From Mycolicibacterium arabiense (GTDB lineage Bacteria; Actinomycetota; Actinomycetes; Mycobacteriales; Mycobacteriaceae), in NCBI RefSeq assembly GCF_010731815.2, contig NZ_AP022592.1, positions 248,001-312,000 on the forward strand: 64,000 nt of DNA, read 5' to 3'. A model generated the notes under the pieces. The model was not told the origin of the DNA and made no database searches. It worked only from the letters and a program-made list of their open reading frames with translations. The position numbers were made by a program, and so were the translations under genes. Shown here piece by piece: positions 31,301 through 34,357 of this stretch; position 1 is the stretch's first letter; each line of letters starts with the position of its first letter.

Positions 31301-33325
31301 GACTCATCGGGCACCCGGGGACTTCCGAGATCAACCGCCGACTCACCCGCACCGCTCGGCGGATCACCGATACCGCGGCGCGTGATCGGATCGGCCGTCG
31401 AGGAGGGGAATGCCTCGGCACGCACCGTGCCCGACCCAGGACCAGCCGCCGACGCTGTCGATGCCGAAACGGCCGCGGCAGGCGCGGATTCCATCGACAC
31501 CGGCCCCGCCGAGGTCGGTCCAAGCCGATCCGACCCGCTCACACGGGCAGTGCCCCCGACGCCCGGATCGGGATCACGACCCGACCCTGACGCGACCGAC
31601 AGCGACGGACTCGATGCTGTGCGTGTCGTCGTCGGCGACACAGGCCCCGAGGCAACGCCCTTAATGGAATCCGGTCGCCCACCGCCGACGGTCCGCTCGC
31701 CACTACCCGACACCGCGGCACCCGAGGACAGACCAGACGGCTGCGATGGTGACGACGGGGTGACCCCCCGCGTCGGATCCGGTGCGCCCCCACCCGCCAA
31801 CCGACCCGACCCCCCGCCGGTACCGGTCGCGGTGCGCGCGGTCCCCTCCCCGGTTCCGCCACCCGGGGTTGACCCCGCGACCCCGTGAACTCCCGAGAAT
31901 GCCTGCGCACCAACAGAACCCACCGCTGGCGTCTCCGCACCCGGAACCCCGCTCACAGCACCGCCACCCACCGCCGGCGACCCGGTGTCCCCCGCCACGC
32001 CGCCACCGGGGTCGGCACCGACGCCGCGGCCCGCACCGATGCCGTTGCCGGGGTCCGAGCCCGAGTCGGAGCCCGAACGGATATCGGGGCCCTTGCCCGC
32101 GGTCGGGCCGCCGCCGGTGGCCACCAGGACCGGGCCGGCCCCGACCGGAATGGGGTCGGAGTCGCCGAACTCCGAGACCGACCCCGCCTCGGAGCGTCCG
32201 TCGGCATCGAACAGCGAATCCACCACCGACTCGGCATCCGAATCCGTGCCGGAATCCGAATCCGCGGCCGAGTCGGAGCCGGAGCCGGTGCCCGGCGGCG
32301 GCACCGCGACCGGATCACCACCCCCGACACCGGGCACCACCGGGTCACCGCCCGGCCCGCCATCGGGCCCGACGCCCGGGGCGGCGGCGGCGTTCACCTC
32401 CACATCCCCCACCGACACCGGCGGCGGGGTGTGCCCACCGGCCCCCGGAATCGCCCCCGTCACCACCCCCGTGCCCGCACCCCCCAACACCGACACCGCC
32501 GACAGATCCTGACCACCCGACCCCGTCACACCCCCCACCACACCCACCCCGTAATCGGTGAACACCCCCTTCAGGACATGCCCGCCCTTACTCGAGGGAT
32601 CCCCCACCAGATGACGCAACGGCCCGTGCGCCACCCCACCACCCGCACCACCACCGGCCCCCTGCCCCCCCGCGGTGAAGATCTGCCGCACCGACAGATG
32701 ACCATGCCCCTCGGCGGCCATGATCCCCTCCACCACCAACTCCTGCGCCAACGCGAACCCCGTCTCCTGGGCCACCTCCACCCCCACCCGACGCGCCAAC
32801 GCCTTCACCCCCACCACCGACGCCGCCTCGGCCAACGCCGCCGCCAACCGCCGCGCCGCCGCCACCGCGATCTGACGCACCACCGCCACCGTCACCGCCT
32901 CGATCACCGGAATCCACGACAACGACCCCCCGAACGTCCAATCCGCCATCAACAACGCGTACTGAATCTCCAACAACGCCTCACCCAACGTCACCAGGAT
33001 CTGCAACTTCGTCGACTCGATCACCACCCCCGCCGAGAACAACACATCCCCAACCCCGACACCGCCCCCGACAACCCCTCCAACGACGTCTCCCCCGAGA
33101 ACATCCGCCCGAACTGCCCATCCACCGCATCACCGGTCTGCCCCGAAACCCCTCCCGCGCCCGCTTACGCACCCCACCCAACCCCGGCGCCAACCCCGCC
33201 ACCCGCGGCGCCGCCCGATGAAACACCCCCGCCATCACATAACAACGCGACTCATCACCCTGAGGCCACGCCGACCCCGCCAAATACGCCACCGGCTGCA
33301 ACACCACCGGCAACTCAATCGTCAC
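9197..33325 (-). CDS. giant WXG100-like polymorphic toxin, multi-effector (about 8,040 codons, three frameshifts)
   Basis: One 24.1-kb gene read across three single-base frameshifts. The N-terminus (VTIELPVVLQPVAYLAGSAW, GTG 33325) and the following helical region to ~32700 match the WXG100-like/CpnT-like domain that precedes toxin domains in ESX-associated proteins. Then come Pro/Gly/Ser/Asp-rich linkers, beta-rich modules (~25380-30430), acidic repeats (~24400-25320), four OmpA-like repeats, two papain-fold domains (~21090-21580 and ~18720-19130), an HExxH metalloprotease (~17640-18570), an OTU domain (~14450-15080), three beta-repeat blocks (~9640-14355) and a disordered tail ending FDEM. 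The frameshifts lie at ~33141-33144, ~33048-33051 and ~13316-13318; each equals the loss of one G from a G run on the coding strand. Whether they are real or sequencing errors cannot be told here. No ESX genes or immunity gene are adjacent. The role (secreted multi-domain effector) is inferred from domains. Confidence 0.8.
9930..10700 (-). repeat. C-terminal beta-repeat block C of the giant toxin
   Basis: Third copy of the three-unit block, starting from QQGRMWIDPAGGAG and LMEVDTIGRGKKG. Sequence between blocks B and C (~10760-11930) is a helical segment (GVFEEVAARWRASDGGVRRR onward) and a Gly-rich linker. Just upstream of this block, NNRYDGSHPRQAAV (~10695-10735) copies the end of the OTU domain (NHYDGSRPRQAAV) with the catalytic His replaced by Arg, so it is an OTU tail remnant. 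Confidence 0.65.
12255..13325 (-). repeat. C-terminal beta-repeat block B of the giant toxin
   Basis: Second copy of the block, with long stretches identical in DNA to block A (for example 12990-13310 versus 14010-14345, and the shared 'caccctcacctcgatccgac' stretch). The first beta unit differs (VELHVPVDASYLGQEL) and a different lead segment, LMEVFPNYYGKGG, replaces LMEVDTLGNG. The leader sequence appears again at ~11930-12190 without its beta units, as a truncated copy. Confidence 0.7.
12970..33045 (-). CDS. main uninterrupted frame of the giant toxin (6,691 codons)
   Basis: This is the longest unbroken frame of the giant gene. Its first possible start, GTG 33045, is only the first start codon after the frameshift at ~33048. 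The true coding frame joins it to the N-terminal piece starting at 33325, because the restored sequence reads EGLSGAVSGLGDVLFSAGVV across the junction. The last ~115 codons of this frame (below ~13316) are out of frame and arginine-rich; the real product continues in the frame ending at 9197. It encodes all recognisable enzymatic domains of the locus. Confidence 0.75.
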   Translation of the reverse strand: MLFSAGVVIESTKLQILVTLGEALLEIQYALLMADWTFGGSLSWIPVIEAVTVAVVRQIAVAAARRLAAALAEAASVVGVKALARRVGVEVAQETGFALAQELVVEGIMAAEGHGHLSVRQIFTAGGQGAGGGAGGGVAHGPLRHLVGDPSSKGGHVLKGVFTDYGVGVVGGVTGSGGQDLSAVSVLGGAGTGVVTGAIPGAGGHTPPPVSVGDVEVNAAAAPGVGPDGGPGGDPVVPGVGGGDPVAVPPPGTGSGSDSAADSDSGTDSDAESVVDSLFDADGRSEAGSVSEFGDSDPIPVGAGPVLVATGGGPTAGKGPDIRSGSDSGSDPGNGIGAGRGVGADPGGGVAGDTGSPAVGGGAVSGVPGAETPAVGSVGAQAFSGVHGVAGSTPGGGTGEGTARTATGTGGGSGRLAGGGAPDPTRGVTPSSPSQPSGLSSGAAVSGSGERTVGGGRPDSIKGVASGPVSPTTTRTASSPSLSVASGSGRDPDPGVGGTARVSGSDRLGPTSAGPVSMESAPAAAVSASTASAAGPGSGTVRAEAFPSSTADPITRRGIGDPPSGAGESAVDLGSPRVPDESSTAGMVTPSTPYDLWNGLDQTHADLILVSVRSRVANSWGADYVGTGNDEAAAAFRDEVKRAYGRLDERVRARTVSAVADALHGLIVSGSPLIGLPGGARSEPVIKPVEAGRSSDVGAVAEGASSAGSDIQDSLSAALPTRSPSPDESRPPAPGIAPVSRRSSTANEAGPEILPEGQKEASSTATSVMAPNDRVRQPSPDPRPDGPDAGADPPRPSPLSSEDRARTTPRDESAGPGPTSPTVQLPVERVTSVDVSGPSVEESSRSTSEGAESAQRHERTPEQLEPPAAEDGSPSPAEPPIGFLTAYFPHSLGQIAATEVGGVPDSIQRIRALATSLDAVIADDDLARVGEAMTHEFGSHFGEYGRRWTFAATNNADLAIDLTVRVEVGEPTERIKDEEKVFRSDLGARHTSGVSDAKRTNAGIHIPFRFDVITAPGIGFMSEVAASYRRSHNRTTDFVRGENRTLRGGARSDKVSGPARWHITVAPAAAAPLSEHVQATRAVTAVVHASVAMRGPHDYHTWRPARPDAPTVSVTREQADHIVTSRSFFVDAVTDVGDLYLARRQALPLATHAPKSPGREYLQQFSTQTGLQQQLPNMLEQEYISSRIVSSARQWTALKSSARLETLKPIGTVANQQLRADRNVTRAGGDDRSSGSTLTLSLGPQAGASFDGQFVGGRWMWFNGHRGGSSSDKLAVSNQNRRGFQVNHDRVLYEARMTVAEQWFDHQTSSWRVEGNTNVRITAVVSLSVHEAAEFGLPGAENSDGSPATGINKGPRRLPPPWLGGSRSGALNDVTLPADTQQRIMQDIRAQLEVIDQPGLLPALAGSDLGGGGQPISAFSPDQRLAAEQNLRNLTSLSSLAALQVRSIEFELPKSTAEQENSVSRNMSRIADATSLSPYKDVVRIVVTPRHSSPDPSSDPYIGFYHKLPLRSRPSKTTSITSGRSTFRGLGTWFEFRPRFGPISAGPSADLSFMHEHRKTWSSRVTYKLDALRIGDPQLDLFRGEVSFTVTVAVERRGHDWSNMYRATANRMITGVTPPDSSRTLRTSSSPEPITVPVIDAVSSALTDPELDNRDQPAHQPQPPSTPVPIPASAGFGRHQVVSNKGVRHDYPEATNKTVFHVAAPGAVLDSIKKLATQVAGADFVRDYDQRLATDFGPEYMDTGFTTRGWTRTYSNYYYGDINVSVRPRLTNPRPFKTLLAGGKSESMDYGGYAISIAQSGAATLSMDAGLNWRGGQSVNYPTLRFGAGGGQMTSLSTSVTLSGATQFDRVASTSLPSVLVQYDLVWDVAVQRGTSTTADRWDRFRTAMGAPQAPVHAAEGILIENGAYRSVPESDARDEGLLQKIDELNATNVDRLEKLGVEVPAAPPVLSTNPPRFFPPVTLRGGSSSSLGLGDVSRAPDLTGMVDDLIAELGPAADTLFPERNDSRENRGRLHEFLTPLSVASLIENAIDSGAPVKLHYYAPATVHPFNPTPTIKPAFAHLKLELGTAEFVDAVADGGELEITTDASVTHAQTRNTSSTRILRARPGHGTNFTNIGELNPIITTISVANQSWHNDAAHQGSTIARASTAGVAQGNYAKFDVPIRRAVLTVELPGRDIPITVVWPKQSAVGAPPHQLPKLGIEVVASPLRLDDGGPAPSRGRGPRVPDASPHSSQPQTSPNVAEHVKQFLSDGMALPAQSHLEGLVGTEGIHHQLTLMAAATGKSMTLEDRHNARAFSTNNLVRTWSRIAAVDPDGQEAPVAGIQIYTSFRKPTVVSTANDVGLELDDPMGLYAPKKPRATAQRQVTAGQNTALGEWLGTTHTTGAVRSTFQANARALFGTQRQQSEQASGSLLHMLKPYGATVLVQMDLHVLMVSGDKVSEMIVPKGTFLRMTPDIAFEFMGYRAPPPGDRQPVAELAEYRAAWAASYVAATARTDLALALERDLPHLDEKEEIERRLQLLDAHHAVLSAEQEVRRTRRVWMLAKERVDARFDGREPADIDSSDVVSRNDREVAFTIGTASPSEDSEGGAVEQGRGVDPDAVAAALETVGTLSGSDLSGSGTDSVDSERSESVDAQSGSRDAERSRLVVEPAASSAVSAAHTRGDGEPVGERDGVEGVFTIGTASPSEGSEAGAADRGRDVDLDAVAAALETVAESGDGVGGETSTPATAGDGVRPSSTVVGAHVEGGASGEPPVRAAEAETVGTLSGSDLSGSGTGSVDSERSESVDAQSGSRDAERSRLVVEPAASSAVSAAHTRGDEEPVGERDGVEGVFTIGTASPSEGSEAGAADRGRDVDLDAVAAALETVAESGDGVGGEDDERSDGRVSAPPGTPMEDLRTNSPSPVPSAFSAADGYSRTDSDDESARRALDDARLPIERGASSEPSVLAGDAGIAAESADGGSGEGGLVAAAEPERPDADHSAPDSRHGRRSGSVVETTRASDLSAVRTPLDGDSLSEAHGIEGGDVGGDRPVDEGAVSRGRSRPLDRRRVVRFASDDSVVSESPRGEGGGADGDGRGLGEGSGDEVFSVGFGEGVKGLGGPRERIREAAAAVVARVVAGEAVVVRVQGGGNGWWGSAGRADEVGQRRAEVTRAALRREVNRQLAELPVRPGRVSPVVFEVASSRGRALPVGVAESGDGDVDAAARRVVQIRIGPRSQSSTEAAHFVPGSGWRSRPSGSLIRRDPTFGRGIDLPGGREPAGDEPGEMPERAGGGRGEPLVSDRDGRDSRDAAELDVSRQATGAMAATTPAASGSGDLHLRFDRGVESVEVHANSDVAAIVAGVVATAERVHRAGRGGLILRAEGGGNGGLFSQGADVVGLRRARAALDAVGSRIADALRAKGIPEDFVTVADPTSRGRALAAGVAGSVEQVRRTVVLRVEIDPQMSTGERDRLVEAVRRASGVAEMNAELVVEADMRLQPEQWLLDIDERAKLIAALYRDDVDVLIRAQFALAHARRVPAVAAAQERLESLRSTFQRRWEPTASPTSGSVTAGSLKAESVPTAAEQARAQDKTRTWLAGVVQDGVESDVDIAVPSGGELPDDPASAEFSVASGEGVEGHDEQRGRPDPAVAYRTVAPDLAGLVKRTPMRGDADHPQNRPFTAFLRTADGELSPPLAERVPAPASSAALGRLGDVVFDQQRGDDSDSRSSDDESDIDSLETLVYSSDGGVAGPVGAGGQATSVESTGSRRAADDTGLAHDVEALRTPPTDASVPAGPSSRRSAVQLEEQAPVGGQSDLSALPTPGESRQPVSGVRSHRDHLEAELESVLPPYAGNARDCVLRLDMLRAHFAGSSAGSPNVRPRTGARDDWAVGLKRDQDVLAAGLGGDWQPVDHTLRTVTDQLRTLGDGAMAFILTSPGTSARARHAVAIRNVGGELLWIETQNRTGSRVVPVSEMPLVHTTDARAIVIGPAGEPVPLTLSTTATPGSTVNALLDPAPTLKYQRGGIEIESGFALDVSDSTVLRNASAIIAESPYFKIVIDVVTGADGKVWKILELVSVPAAMRTGEEPGQGGAVGADEAFDHIRAAVNRLRAADPHTRLGDIFPASQPVRVNPDFADWKVIGEVFPRLMNTHYSAGIPMAGMHEFMKFVANRTFAGPNSPPAHHLRSALRFGDEVAATFAGVPNDRSVAVRLDALAAHDYEIAELRGFAAGVYTQLAAFLDHALAPDQTLAKNRTLVIMRTALGAMRAALPEAVKGWLDTNAEVVEELLHDRFAIDNGEITESAQITFGSLLDVPRDGKKQGVTAGLYLANATRSPHQTVPISQSHALLVKKDFDAMDGDLTVVELRAHGKRHIQDTHDIQGFYDEIGRVVRDIDSRMRDGAVRVPFAEGAKTVDPEEMPALTRYAVYVAELAVRRRAAGLGAVAVRAEGGGNGGRLSRGADRVGRKRAAAVQAVVRRAVERELLQRGESIDLVKFTEPGSRGRAPVEDLRFATTESDRSPASVAAAHRTVVMRVDGDFRLGASAHKAGAEVEPPQRLSAEMLPSQWFSDGDSVRGLPVASSTSERRVVGSAGDERAGLESEGDVVVGGQAGGGSESVEAGLSGRSGSVGDSIGEVGVADVREALPVSGLSVGEVKGWIGDVNHDGDASVVPVGDRLTNCGPTTWAVFDRLSGIPGFGRAHRSRMGAVDVGAATGLPLQDSDPHGIAELLRGGGAGAHTVVVVRFGNGVAHSFNALFDGENTWAIDGQHGTVTAWPPGLGSAENPVTSWWVGTPAARSVDADGPVRDGGTGLGSTVVSGLGGEGHDGQRGRPDPAVAYRTVAPDLAGLVTRKPMRWDADHPQYRPFTAFPRTADGELSQEAIDDYVQGSSAWVRDTYSQVLQETAVVVEGVDDEQLERLLAEDEGVGAKYPELRTYLSRPDKQTRVDRNPGWVVQDVRHEGVDVRYHITGTDPADSRRDMVLRALTVLREGGFDLPETLDVRLPRYHRKLVVSADADGRLRIKVDPGTAILDGVAGVFTAPGELLLTTLADSPTDDTGGHSVADVMEDTALVDVLHEMMHWLHFQQHRQRFVDLALTKLVDTADMPRVTEVSSYVGLAPFEFVAEYGVGRLLHRSYDDPVLKARLEELYVALGGPLPQDGARPVSPPTMTTDRLNSLVAAVKQRSRAVSFSDAEIEDAEQRLPVFDRWRRVEDRAALIADALTGGSSPDHAWDAFAVRSPRRAGEILDTMKSKVPSLQGGVKEAFAALSDRQRTGSTMHVVLAMVIHIRNSLPDVESDDDGVAPLGFATGQDVNPLRDDDSDDDSVAPLEFVTAHIETPTAHAELVPPDSGRRGLGKVSGDEVFSVGFEEGGKSLGGREEGIREAAAAVVARVVAGEAVVVRVQGGGNGWWGSAGRANEVGHRRAEVTRAALRREVVRQLAELPVRSGRVLPVDAVVFEVASSRGRALPVGVAETGDEDVDAAARRVVQIRIGFRSQSSTEAAHYVPGSRWQARPSGSAVRRDPTFGQGIEVPGRGEPAGEESGGMSVGPDLGDQIEDPLPSGGARMGTGDTAATITASDSGSAAPTEASPVRATPPVAHRHVADLRGADAGSERERTVDSPRTGFDVEDLEQAVIGSPNDGSARQSGSDVGVSEAGSVAESPSGAAPDVSTPVEPPGSSKRSDSSSGRDVDSVGRRDSAGEQAGVPDVLDVEPTLTDLRERAAAVRRRRSGAEDSAVDEDRLGSDPFGFRDLAPAPEREHEQLARNEEALRGRHQDLSESVADGDNRKATQEVARAEHALALREEQVEADRGPADPAGLSGEQQAFERQRDRDEVAPAEHVRRAVERSWPPEWTPTVEESGFNVAGGAGPVLDVGAGADRLRWDEGVRGVVRARLTGEGLAHLARRVESAWAALGERELRANTKELSEMLYQQVLTGDHRTRLPGGARQKRAPARVEPAGVQEAAGGGGPQGRMWIDPPAGGGDAGGGEQLDRAGGSAGSSGAGVDGGGLERVQVKGDGWCLVRAVVASDPGWVEDSLGEAGWGGVDPVVALPQLVLDRLAQGVPLEALALYRRARARGERERLKRADLDGMRDFLRGRQQARGEPEWPLHLLDRDGLITMVLADLDNDLSLVEGEVAALRDAVRDWGSRWASEEGEAFAALVAWALGVRLVVLNGDGSERARLGPVHPGARVIRVFYDHERNHYDGSRPRQAAVDGPAVGVWRESYRRFGGADDGGAGSAMTGVVGDAAGWGPDVGLSSWPSTVVAQPGSYPQPSGGDGIDVVRPDRGAGAGGHGADASDVSGAAGSSAAGSSRVVPVGVQEGAGGGGQQDRMRIDPAGGAGDAGGGQRVDRRALAESDSQGFRLMEVDTLGNGEKGYVHLVVNRVTYSVPVDASYLGQELPVHVDEAGVTVFDAGGDTEILYYSVTDPPRRRVWWPSEVTAGVGGGRIEVRVGRYTHEVSVDATYTGRRVRMRVDKADVTVVDAETGEPIPHRSLVTSWIQKVKKDGYVQVQRGDLKQNVWLSTRYAGQQVRVRVDGANIEVFADGARIRRKPLSVSARRPVVGAGGSGEGVGAGESAPAGQVGPVGGDAAGGVRMWGCCRGRRRWWRSRARTRSRVGGAGSTSCGPIGVRVPAVTARTRRVCRGRRDRRRRGRRGWCRWGCRRARVVGGNRAGCGSTRRVAPVMPGAVSGSTAVRWPRATARVSS
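13325..14355 (-). repeat. C-terminal beta-repeat block A of the giant toxin
   Basis: Block of ~1 kb: a Gly/Pro-rich leader (WPSTVVAQPGSYPQPSGG...), then LMEVDTLGNG and three consecutive ~55-residue beta units. Each unit follows V-x-x-x-Y-x-G-x-x-x-x-x-V-D-x-A-x-h-x-V-F (for example VPVDASYLGQELPVHVDEAG, then VSVDATYTGRRVRMRVDKAD, then TRYAGQQVRVRVDGAN). Blocks B (~12255-13325) and C (~9930-10700) repeat the same order. The join at ~13319-13340 skips ~40 codons present in block B and coincides with the -1 frameshift. Confidence 0.7.
14450..15080 (-). other. OTU-type cysteine protease domain of the giant toxin
   Basis: Starts LERVQVKGDGWCLVRAVVAS and ends VIRVFYDHERNHYDGSRP. The D-G-W-C motif (Cys codon 15034-15036) and the terminal N-H-Y (His codon 14485-14487) are the two hallmark motifs of OTU cysteine proteases, and the intervening ~180 residues (helical, with a late VRLVVLNGDGS strand) fit the fold. 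OTU domains commonly remove ubiquitin and occur in bacterial effectors aimed at eukaryotic hosts. Protease function is inferred from motifs. Confidence 0.65.
16470..17030 (-). other. OmpA-like repeat 4 of the giant toxin (near-duplicate of repeat 1)
   Basis: DNA of 16580-17030 is almost the same as 23370-23800, including VVVRVQGGGNGWWGSAGRA and the tail VPGSRWQARPSG. Long stretches are identical, so duplication is recent or the copies are homogenised by gene conversion. It is followed by a Ser/Asp-rich linker and a charged, coiled-coil-like stretch (~15600-15900) with REHEQLARNEEALRGRHQDL. Confidence 0.5.
17640..18570 (-). other. HExxH zinc metalloprotease domain of the giant toxin
   Basis: The zincin motif HEMMHWLHF lies at ~17848-17874, preceded by DVMEDTALVDVL. 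A downstream acidic partner EFVAEYGVG lies at ~17717-17741, 44-45 residues later, consistent with a gluzincin-like third ligand. A leader (YRTVAPDLAGLVTRKPMRWD) and a basic segment (NPGWVVQDVRHEGVDVRYH) precede it. A helical segment to ~17220 follows. Zinc proteases are frequent toxin effector domains; I cannot name the subfamily. Confidence 0.65.
18720..19130 (-). other. papain-fold toxin glutamine-deamidase (Ptox_1-like) domain 2 of the giant toxin
   Basis: The segment reads DRLTNCGPTTWAVFDRLSG, then HTVVVVRFGNGVAHSFNALF and WAIDGQHGTVTAW. The catalytic set is visible: Cys in TNCGP (codon 19060-19062), His in AHSFN (18847-18849) and Asp in AIDGQ (18802-18804). The order and spacing match the papain-fold toxin family typified by glutamine deamidases, whose closing motif is H-x-F-N ... 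D-x-Q-x-G. In bacterial effectors such domains deamidate host Gln residues. Here the target is unknown. Confidence 0.75.
19470..19850 (-). other. OmpA-like repeat 3 of the giant toxin (diverged)
   Basis: Contains VAVRAEGGGNGGRLSRGAD, then RVGRKRAAAVQAVVRRAV and EPGSRGRAPVEDL, followed by TVVMRVDGDFRL. Spacing matches repeats 1, 2 and 4. It precedes a Ser/Gly-rich linker leading into the second papain-fold domain. Confidence 0.4.
19840..21060 (-). other. uncharacterised helical domain of the giant toxin
   Basis: About 400 residues with the landmarks VVTGADGKVWKILELVSVPA, HYSAGIPMAGMHEFMKFVAN, VVEELLHDRFAIDNGEITES and LTVVELRAHGKRHIQDTHDI. It sits directly between the first papain-fold domain and the third OmpA-like repeat. 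I have seen similar 'GADGK.W.ILELVS' segments in other giant actinobacterial toxins, but I cannot name a function. Confidence 0.4.
21090..21580 (-). other. papain-fold (toxin glutamine-deamidase-like) domain 1 of the giant toxin
   Basis: The segment reads NARDCVLRLDMLRAHFAG, then later ARARHAVAIRNVGGELLWIE. The Cys of RDCVLR (codon at 21526-21528), the His of RHAVAI (21265-21267) and the Glu of WIETQN (~21219-21221) form a Cys-His-acid arrangement typical of papain-fold toxin and deamidase domains. Similar domains in polymorphic toxins deamidate glutamine or cleave proteins. Lower motif conservation than in the second papain-fold domain makes the family assignment tentative. Confidence 0.5.
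22020..22200. repeat. partial duplicate of the metalloprotease leader (copy of 18475-18650)
   Basis: The ~165 bp at 22035-22195 closely repeat 18477-18636 (coding AVAYRTVAPDLAGLV and HPQxRPFTAFxRTADGELS). At 18475 this leader runs on into the HExxH domain; at 22035 it diverges immediately after GELS into a Ser/Asp-rich linker. It therefore looks like a leader left behind by duplication or domain exchange. Confidence 0.75.
22590..23100 (-). other. OmpA-like repeat 2 of the giant toxin (diverged)
   Basis: Contains LILRAEGGGNGGLFSQGADV, then VGLRRARAALDAVGSRIADAL, TSRGRALAAGVAG and VVLRVEIDPQ. The spacing of GGGNG, GADxVGxxRA and SRGRA matches the other three copies. A helical segment with MRLQPEQWLLDIDERAKLIA follows it. 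Confidence 0.4.
23260..23800 (-). other. OmpA-like repeat 1 of the giant toxin
   Basis: About 180 residues. The core VVVRVQGGGNGWW...ADEVGQRRAEVTRAAL resembles the OmpA-type pattern G-x-T-D..G....N..LS..RA..V...L, though the match is loose. It is followed by SSRGRALPVGVAESGD and the tail VPGSGWRSRPSG. The same unit recurs, nearly identical in DNA, at ~16470-17030 and in diverged form at ~22590-23100 and ~19470-19850. OmpA-like domains bind peptidoglycan in many envelope proteins; a cell-wall-binding role is inferred. Confidence 0.45.
24409..25310. repeat. 462-bp-period direct repeat inside the giant toxin gene
   Basis: A block of ~348 bp at 24409-24756 recurs nearly unchanged at 24871-25218, an offset of 462 bp, and a shorter diverged third copy follows to ~25310. 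On the coding strand it encodes an acidic, Ser/Ala-rich linker containing the phrase VFTIGTASPSEGSEAGAA and LDAVAAALETVAESGDGVG. Near-identity at the DNA level indicates recent duplication. Such repeats can expand or contract by recombination or cause assembly errors. Confidence 0.85.
25380..30430 (-). other. beta-rich modules of the giant toxin (no family recognised)
   Basis: About 1,680 residues rich in alternating hydrophobic and polar residues, aromatics and Thr/Ser, as in large beta-sandwich or beta-helix folds. At least three related-looking segments are visible: one beginning GFLTAYFPHSLGQIAATEVG (~30420), one beginning VFHVAAPGAVLDSIKKLA (~27960) and one beginning VKQFLSDGMALPAQSHLEGL (~26310). 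The last ends in a charged helical stretch. The first two both follow a start of 'xxAxLDxI..LA' and a 'FGxxYxxxGxxW' motif. I do not recognise a family. Receptor binding or translocation would fit the architecture but is a guess. Confidence 0.5.
32700..33325 (-). other. WXG100-like / CpnT-like N-terminal domain of the giant toxin
   Basis: Helical domain starting VTIELPVVLQPVAYLAGSAW and, after correcting two frameshifts, running through GVRKRAREGF, DAVDGQFGRMF, SGETSLEGLSGAVSGLGDV, LADWTFGG-type and WIPVIEAVTVAVVRQIAVAA segments. This pattern is the standard opening of large actinobacterial toxins named WXG100-like domain proteins, including the N-terminal part of CpnT-like proteins. In those families it is associated with ESX secretion; that function is inferred here. 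GTG 33325 follows a GGGGGG stretch that could serve as a ribosome site. Confidence 0.75.
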
Positions 33326-34357
33326 CACCACCACCCCCCACCCACACCACAACCGACGACAGCCGATGTGGATGGCGCCGGCAGCGGCGCACCCAGCGAG
33401 CTCCGCACCGCCACGGACAACCCGCTCCTCGTGAACCCCGCGATCAAAGGCCCGCGTCGGCATTCACCGGCTCTCGCCGAACTCAACCACCACGCGAACT
33501 CCGTGCGAAACCCGAATACTCGGACTCGCCGCCCACTCACCGACGACAACCCGACCACACAACGACGGTAAGGGCGGAAGTTCGGCTACACCTACGTTTA
33601 AGGATTCGTATTTTCTTGGTTCGCATTCAATTTGATGCATCGCATGTCTTTTCGTCCACAAATGACCTGGTTGTGCAATTGGAGGACGCCATCGTCGGAT
33701 CGAGGAACGGAATGTCACGAAGGCAGGTTGAGGCGGTGGCCGGCTTTGTGCGCGATCCGAACCTTCAGGTGGCGAGCTCGACCTCGTCGGCGGTCTGCCA
33801 CCGCCCGGGCGATCTCAAAGATGGGAACACCGGAGCCGCGCAACATAGTTGCTGCACGATGGTTTTGAAGATATCTGATGCTTGCCACTTGGAATTTTCG
33901 GTAGTGCCGCGGCCGAGGGCGGAGCCAATCCGGTGTTTCGCGTGGCGTGGATGTGGTCTGCCCCTGACGGTCGGTCGAGTCGGACACCATCGTCTCCGAC
34001 CCCCCGCCCAAATGGTTGTTCGAGGCCGGCAAGCACCGACGTACGAGCCCGCGCCGGTTTCTTGCGAGACCTGACTCATTTGGCTATGCGGCCGACGTTC
34101 AATGCTGTAACTTGATCCGCCGTTGGTCACTTCGTCAAAGGCGACTGTTTTCACACCTATTGGAAGACCTACCAACTCAGCAGTGCACCACTGCCTGACT
34201 ACGTCAGCAGAGCCATGTGCTGTTCCGCAGCCACGTCAGCGAAAGGCTTTGATTTCATGATGCTAGGCCCTGGGTATCGACCCGATCTATTCTGCGGCCC
34301 GAGCCCACTGCTGATGCGCGCTTGCGTATCAGCTCGTCAGCCAGATCGTGAAGTGCG
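33326..34357. other. 1-kb intergenic region upstream of the giant toxin and the glu operon, no gene recognised
   Basis: Divergent starts at 33325 and 34358 are separated by about 1 kb, lower in GC than the flanks in parts. A minus-strand frame at 33715-34032 (105 codons, containing YLQNHRAATMLRGSGVPIFE) and several others are open, but none has a ribosome site or a recognised family. The region should hold the promoters of both flanking units; I found no convincing promoter motifs. Confidence 0.4.

Noticed and set aside
33715..34032. Minus-strand 105-codon frame upstream of the toxin as a possible chaperone or immunity gene
   Set aside because: No ribosome site or recognised family; likely chance in the intergenic region.
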